DNA from: Bagarius yarrelli
Lineage: Eukaryota > Chordata > Actinopteri > Siluriformes > Sisoridae
Length of the DNA stretch: 64,000 bases
Reading direction: 5' to 3'
Assembly: GCA_005784505.1 (NCBI GenBank)
Contig: VCAZ01000001.1
Span: forward strand, 10,039,097 to 10,103,096
This document shows positions 58,993-64,000 of this stretch, one piece after another. The notes under the pieces were generated by a model. The model had not been told where the DNA came from. It worked only from the letters and a program-made list of their open reading frames with translations, and searched no databases. The translations under genes and the position numbers were made by a program. Position 1 is the stretch's first letter. The number at the start of each line of letters is the position of its first letter.

Positions 58993-61900
58993 TTAGTTAA
59001 GCCACACAGTGTTAAGCTGTGTCTGGTTCTTGATGCTGGTATCCATTTTAAGCACTTCTCTGATGGCCATGGTGGCATAGGTAGATGGTGGGAGGGAGAA
59101 CTCCATCTTCAGAGCCTTGTATTTTCCCTCTACACCATCCCATCCAATTCAAAAGACAAAAGAATTAGTCACAAGCAACACACAGACGATGAAAGGTATG
59201 ATGCAACAACAGTTTCCAACAATATAATTAAAACTCCTAACTGACAAAGTTTAATACACTGAATTTACCCCAAAATTCTAAAATCATGTTTTCTGTCTCT
59301 TAGTTAATAAAAAGTTAAATATTTTTTCTTCATTATTTCTGTTAAGCCAATAGCTCACAGCTTGTAAATTCAAAAGACAAAAATTATTTATTTGCCTATA
59401 ACAAAGAGGGTACCAAACCCTGCCACTACTAGGTCCTGCTTTCTGATTCCAACCCCCAAACAAAGATAGGTGAAGAAATGTTTTCAGCTGTGCTGTAATG
59501 TAATAATAATACAAGTTTTCCTTTCTACACCACTGTGGTGAGAGGAGAAAAATACTACAACTAAACTGTCAGTGTTTGCACGGTGTATAATTAAATTACT
59601 GACCTGTCAGATAAACTGGTGCTGGTTTGTTTTCCAATTTTTCCACATCTGTATGAACCAGAGGGACTTTGGGATCGTCATAATTAATCACCTCCCTTTA
59701 AATGTGATCGAAAAAAAGAGAGAGGAAAAAACAATGTAAGGGAGAAGAGAAGAAATAAATTTGATCTTATTCCACTGTTCATAATATCATGGCATATAAA
59801 TCAAAGAAAAAAGGAGCTGAAGTGAATTCACTTACCAGCTGACATCTTTAGGGCATATGAGGATGCGACGGTATGCTCCAGCCAGTGAATAATCTTTTAC
59901 TTTATGCCTCATGTTATCAATATCCAGATTATCAGCTGCTAGCATTTCTCTGTAGCCTTTACCGACTAAGAAAAGATTCAAAAACGTTATTTACAAAGTC
60001 CAATCTGAACTTCACATAAAAACTGGACAACATTGAAAAAAACTTGTTCTATGAAGAATTATTATAATGAAAATATACTGTGATGAAAAGCAAATATTAA
60101 GCTGCGTTCTGACTGACCATTGTGTGTGGGATAGAGGACATCGAATCCAGGAAGTGGCATCACAATATTGTGAATGGAGTGCTTATCAGCTTCCTCTGCA
60201 GACAGGACGTGAGCACTGCCTGGAAGACAAAAACAATAAAATGACACTAAAATCAAAAAATCTTGTTCCGCATCTTTAAACCATCAGCACTTACACACTT
60301 GCCAAACATGACACAGAAATACTTTATGGCATGATGCATTTTATCAGCGTCTCTGTGAAACTACCCTATAGTTTGACTATGAGCAGTGAGCTTTTATTCT
60401 CTAAGACGCCACTGTAAATAGACTTTCATTATATTGAGGAACATCACCTCCTTTAAGAATTAGGTCTCCCTCCACAGCTTTAAGGCCAAAAGCCTCTACT
60501 CTCCTGCTGACCATGGTGTTCCACACAAAGCTCTGGTAGCTGTGGATGTACATGAGTCTGTTGTTGCGAGGGATCTGAAAAGGAAAAATGAAGAAGTTAG
60601 GAAATTATTTTTTTTTAAATGTAGGATTATACAGATTCCATAAATTCTTTGGAGTACAATACCACCCCTATGGTGTGAGTACACAATCCATTTAACCAAA
60701 TACTTGGTTACATTTTTTTTTACAAATTAGGTCCAACAATAAATGACAGTCCATCAATGCCGTATATTTTGTTAACAATTTCTAATCATTGATCTCCTGT
60801 TGAAGGATCAGCATGAATATATTTAGGTGTTATAGCTTTCTGGTTGCACGCTAAAAGGATTTTTTAAATTAGCGTTTCTAACCATCTTAGAACTGTTTTA
60901 GGTATTATTCGGAGGTACAGTGTAAATAAAAAATACAATATCACCTAATATAATGGTATTTAAATAGATTCTTTAATATTCTTATGAACAAGGAACAGTA
61001 AATTGGCTGAATAGATGACTAATAACTGCATGGTAAAAAAAGTTTGGAAAGCAAATTATACCAGGAACGAACTTCTATAAGATAAATACAGTAAACTCAA
61101 CTGTACACTATTATATTAGTATTCATAACTGCTAGATCCTACAATCAAACACTGTGTGTGCCTGTGTACACACATTCCTTAATTTAGTTCAGTGTGAGTG
61201 TGTGTGTGCTCACCAGCCCGAAAGCTGTAATGATGTTCTTTTTGCCGTACTTTGACAAGCCTCTCAGGAGCTGTCCTTCTACACAGCGTTTCACAGGCAG
61301 CTTCTTCAGCGCTGCTTCAGGATCGCGTGTCTGGGCCCACTCCTCTCTACACTTTACCAGATAGCCCTTCTCCGCTAAAGTAAGCAAGTGTGTATAAGAA
61401 AAAAAGGAAGGAGGTAGAAAAAGAGACATATAAATGTTTTAGGAAAAATATAACAATTTTCCTGAATAGATGCAAGTTATAGACTTGTAACACAATAAAT
61501 CTAGAGATTTGGCACACACCCCCAGGCCGTGGCTTTAGGATCAAGTCCATCACTTCAGTCCAGTTGTTTTGCAGGATGGCTCTGGAAATCAAGAGAAAAA
61601 TCATTTTTTCAAATCACAACTACAATGCATAATTTTAGCTATAAAATGAATGAGGTATTTTTAAGTCTGTGATATTGCTCAGTCAAATGTATTTACCTGC
61701 CAACCTGGTGTGTGGGTACAGCTGTGGTGCCGAAGCGTTGCATGCCATAGTAGTTAATAAAGCCTGTGTCCCTGAGTGATGTCATTGCCTGTTCCACTTG
61801 TTCATCAGAACCTGAGATGTTTCTGCAAATACATAAAAGGAGTTAACTTAACACCTCCTAAAAAGTGAACGTGATTTTAAATTTGCCATCCGAGATTTCA

Positions 61901-63936
61901 TATGCGGGGGCTGGTTATTAATGTGTGAAAACTGACCGTTCCCATGATTATTGACTGCCAATTTACTCCTGAAAAATGGATCGGCACCAACTATTTGTGT
62001 TTCTGCTTCACCTCCAGAAGAAGCAAGTGTATTTTTTTCTATAAAACTTTGCAAATCAATTCAATAATAATAATTCAGAAGGTATAAACTGGTTGTCAAC
62101 TGAAAAAAGTTTCCATTAAATGAATATAATCTCAACATATACATTTGCGTATGTTGCAATTTTATAATGATACTGTAGATGTTAGATCAATACTTTATTA
62201 ATTAACTATATGTACTGACAATTGCTTCATCTTCATCCTTGGTAAAAATCCCTGCACTGACCTGAGTACAACTGTGAAATGGTTCCCCTGCAGCTCCCCC
62301 AGTTTCAGTGGGTGTTTTTTGTAGCCGAAGTTTCCCAGTTTGAAGTTCATCAAGCACTTATTGAGGTGAGCCAACCGTTCTGCGCTGATTCTAAAAAAGT
62401 TACAATTATAAACATGCTAAAAATATATACACAGCTTACTTGCTATTAAAGTTGCACACTGATGCAAAGCCAAGTCTAGCGTAAACGGCAGCTTTAACGA
62501 AATTTAGACTTTATATTTTTAACATGACGCTAAAATCTAAGTAAACTTACTTTAGCACAGCAATCTCTTGCACAGTGATGGCTCGCTTGTCTTTTGTGCC
62601 CATGTAGGAGAAGACATTAGGTCGAACCCTGAGGTGTCAGAAAGCATAAGAGAGAGAGTCATGCTCCACTAAGGAAAATCACTAAGACTTGTTTTGGAAA
62701 GTTACAACAGCACAGCGGCTCACAGTGGCTTTGTGCTTCTGAAAATAAACATTGTGTTTGATATCTGACAATACACAAAGGCTGGCAAGCTTTCACAGGC
62801 ATCACAGCTTTAATATGATTTTTAAATGGAAGATAAATCAACTTAGGGTCTACCCCGGGAAAGTGAGTCCATTGTGGGTAAACGTTCTGAGCTACCTGGT
62901 TGTAAAACTATTAAGTTAACGCAAACGGGCAGAAGAAAACCCCAAAAAAAAACAATTTTAAAAATAGGAATTCTCTAGAGATACAGCCATCAGGGACGTC
63001 TCAAAATTCTGCTCAAATAACACGACAGCAGGACATTTCCAGAATACTTGTTCCTGTTTCTGTTAAAGATCTGTTTAAAACAATAAACAGTAAAAAAAAA
63101 AGTAGAAGCTGCAGATTTTACCTCTAATGCTTCTACTTTATAAGCGACTTGTTTATTAATGTGTTTTTTGTTTTGTTTTTTAAATCAGAAGATTATATCA
63201 CACCGAATTTGTGCTAATGACCATTAATGAATTGCAATGTTTTAAATGAATGCTCCTTAAAGTGTCTGTGTGCGTGTCCGGGGCTTTGAATTTTGTTTTT
63301 CTGAAAAAAGGGGGGCCTCAGCAGAAAAAAAAGGGAACCACTGCACTATTGGCTTTGCGCACAACTTCTTTGAGTTTACCAACATGCAAAAAAGATATGC
63401 TGAACACACACACGCACAAACACAAAACAAAAAAAAACCCCAAATCAATAACTGATTTGTTTGCAACAATGAAATATCTTTTAAACCAAATTATGTTCAA
63501 TAATATGACTATTTTGTATGTACTGGAGTCATACCACACCTGAGGAATTTGGAGAGAACGTTGATTGCATCCATTGTGTCTTTATTTTCCTTGTAAAGCA
63601 CAAAATGGCAAAAGCTGCCACGGTTCTTTGGCCATGAGTGTTTTCTTGGTGCTTTCGTAATAAGAAAGACAAAAAGACAAAAAAAAAGCAAAACAGTAAA
63701 ACAACAACTTGGAAGTAAACAGCACACTTTAACAGCAAATAGTGATTTCGTTCAATGCCTAATAGATAACTCGGTAAACAATATAAACTTACTCTCCTGT
63801 TTATGTACACCTGAACAGCATTGAACTAAAAATTGCCCTAAAAAAATCCAAGAAAACAAATGATTCCATGATTTTCCCCAACCCTTTTCATAGAGCTGAG
63901 TGGGGGAGAAGTTCTTACCTGCAGCTGTTCGAACTT
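58993..63936 (-). CDS. pus7: PUS7 pseudouridylate synthase, 3' part (5' end outside window)
   Basis: PUS7 is a TruD-family enzyme that converts uridine to pseudouridine in tRNAs and mRNAs. The 12 exons seen are 63919-63936 (probable microexon), 63540-63651, 62551-62628, 62262-62390, 61697-61822, 61520-61581, 61214-61374, 60448-60574, 60118-60219, 59836-59965, 59604-59695 and 58993-59129, with consistent phases. The block PRKHSWPKNRG leads to VLYKENKDTMDAINVLSKF. The catalytic motif GTKDKRAITVQE carries its Asp at codon 62589-62591. Then come NYYGMQRFGT, the C-terminal insertion domain with VEGQLLRGLSKYG, PRNNRLMYIHSYQS, MPLPGFDVLYP, and a C-terminus of SIKNQTQLNTVWLN. The N-terminal exons lie beyond base 64000. 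The KENKDTMDAINVLS block and full-length continuity favour PUS7 over PUS7L. Confidence 0.95.
63652..63918 (-). other. pus7 intron between microexon and exon with PRKHSW
   Basis: It begins with GTAAGAAC and ends in a long pyrimidine tract before AG. No other feature is seen. Confidence 0.5.
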
Positions 63937-64000
63937 CTGTCCCAAAAAAGAGGAGCATTAGGAGGACAAGAAAGCGTTACTAAGATCATTCAGGGACCAA

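Noticed and set aside
1..64000. CRISPR arrays, bacterial-type operons, phage or integrated virus genes
   Set aside because: No regularly spaced repeats, no ribosome-binding sites or operon-like packing, and no recognisable retroviral or other viral coding blocks were seen.

Overview
This is a vertebrate nuclear window, almost certainly from a teleost fish. Genes are split into many short exons with GT-AG introns. The predicted proteins align along their length with vertebrate MORC2, TMEM219, THOC5, CHID1, GATD1, CD151 and PUS7. The AT-rich introns and spacers are full of fish-type repeats: Tc1/mariner relics, tRNA-derived SINEs, palindromic MITEs, and a dispersed repeat carrying the block 'ccttgggagaaacca'. 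The repeat profile would suit an otophysan such as a catfish, but that is inference and I cannot name a species.

Layout. Bases 1-4.3 kb are gene-free and repeat-bearing. From 4.3 to 8.5 kb two intronless, related rhodopsin-class receptor genes stand head to head. morc2 (minus, 26 coding exons, 1035 aa) fills 10.9-23.6 kb. tmem219 (minus, 6 exons, 294 aa) lies at 25.9-29.0 kb. thoc5 (plus, 19 coding exons, 684 aa) lies at 31.1-40.7 kb, with a noncoding first exon near 30.65 kb. chid1 (plus, 12 coding exons, 390 aa) is at 42.6-47.1 kb. gatd1 (minus, 7 exons, 213 aa) is at 48.3-49.8 kb. cd151 (minus, 7 coding exons, 251 aa) is at 51.1-55.9 kb, with a noncoding first exon and CpG-rich promoter near 57.8-58.0 kb. 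The 3' part of pus7 (minus) runs from 58.99 kb off the right edge. I read exon boundaries by eye from splice sites, phase and protein similarity. The summed exon lengths of all six complete multi-exon genes are multiples of three.

The genes do not form a pathway. They are housekeeping and cell-surface functions: heterochromatin silencing (MORC2), IGFBP3 death receptor (TMEM219), mRNA export (THOC5), a lysosomal/secreted chitinase-like lectin (CHID1), a DJ-1-superfamily protein (GATD1), an integrin-associated tetraspanin (CD151) and a pseudouridine synthase (PUS7). chid1-gatd1-cd151 recalls the human 11p15.5 group, and morc2 and thoc5 both map to human 22q12. I found no evidence of a new multi-gene system. 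The more notable items are a fragment of tmem219 copied into thoc5 intron 1 between direct repeats, a perfect 23-bp-arm hairpin just upstream of a thoc5 acceptor, a GC-AG intron in morc2, a likely 18-nt microexon in pus7, an altered integrin-contact triplet in CD151, and the divergent receptor pair.
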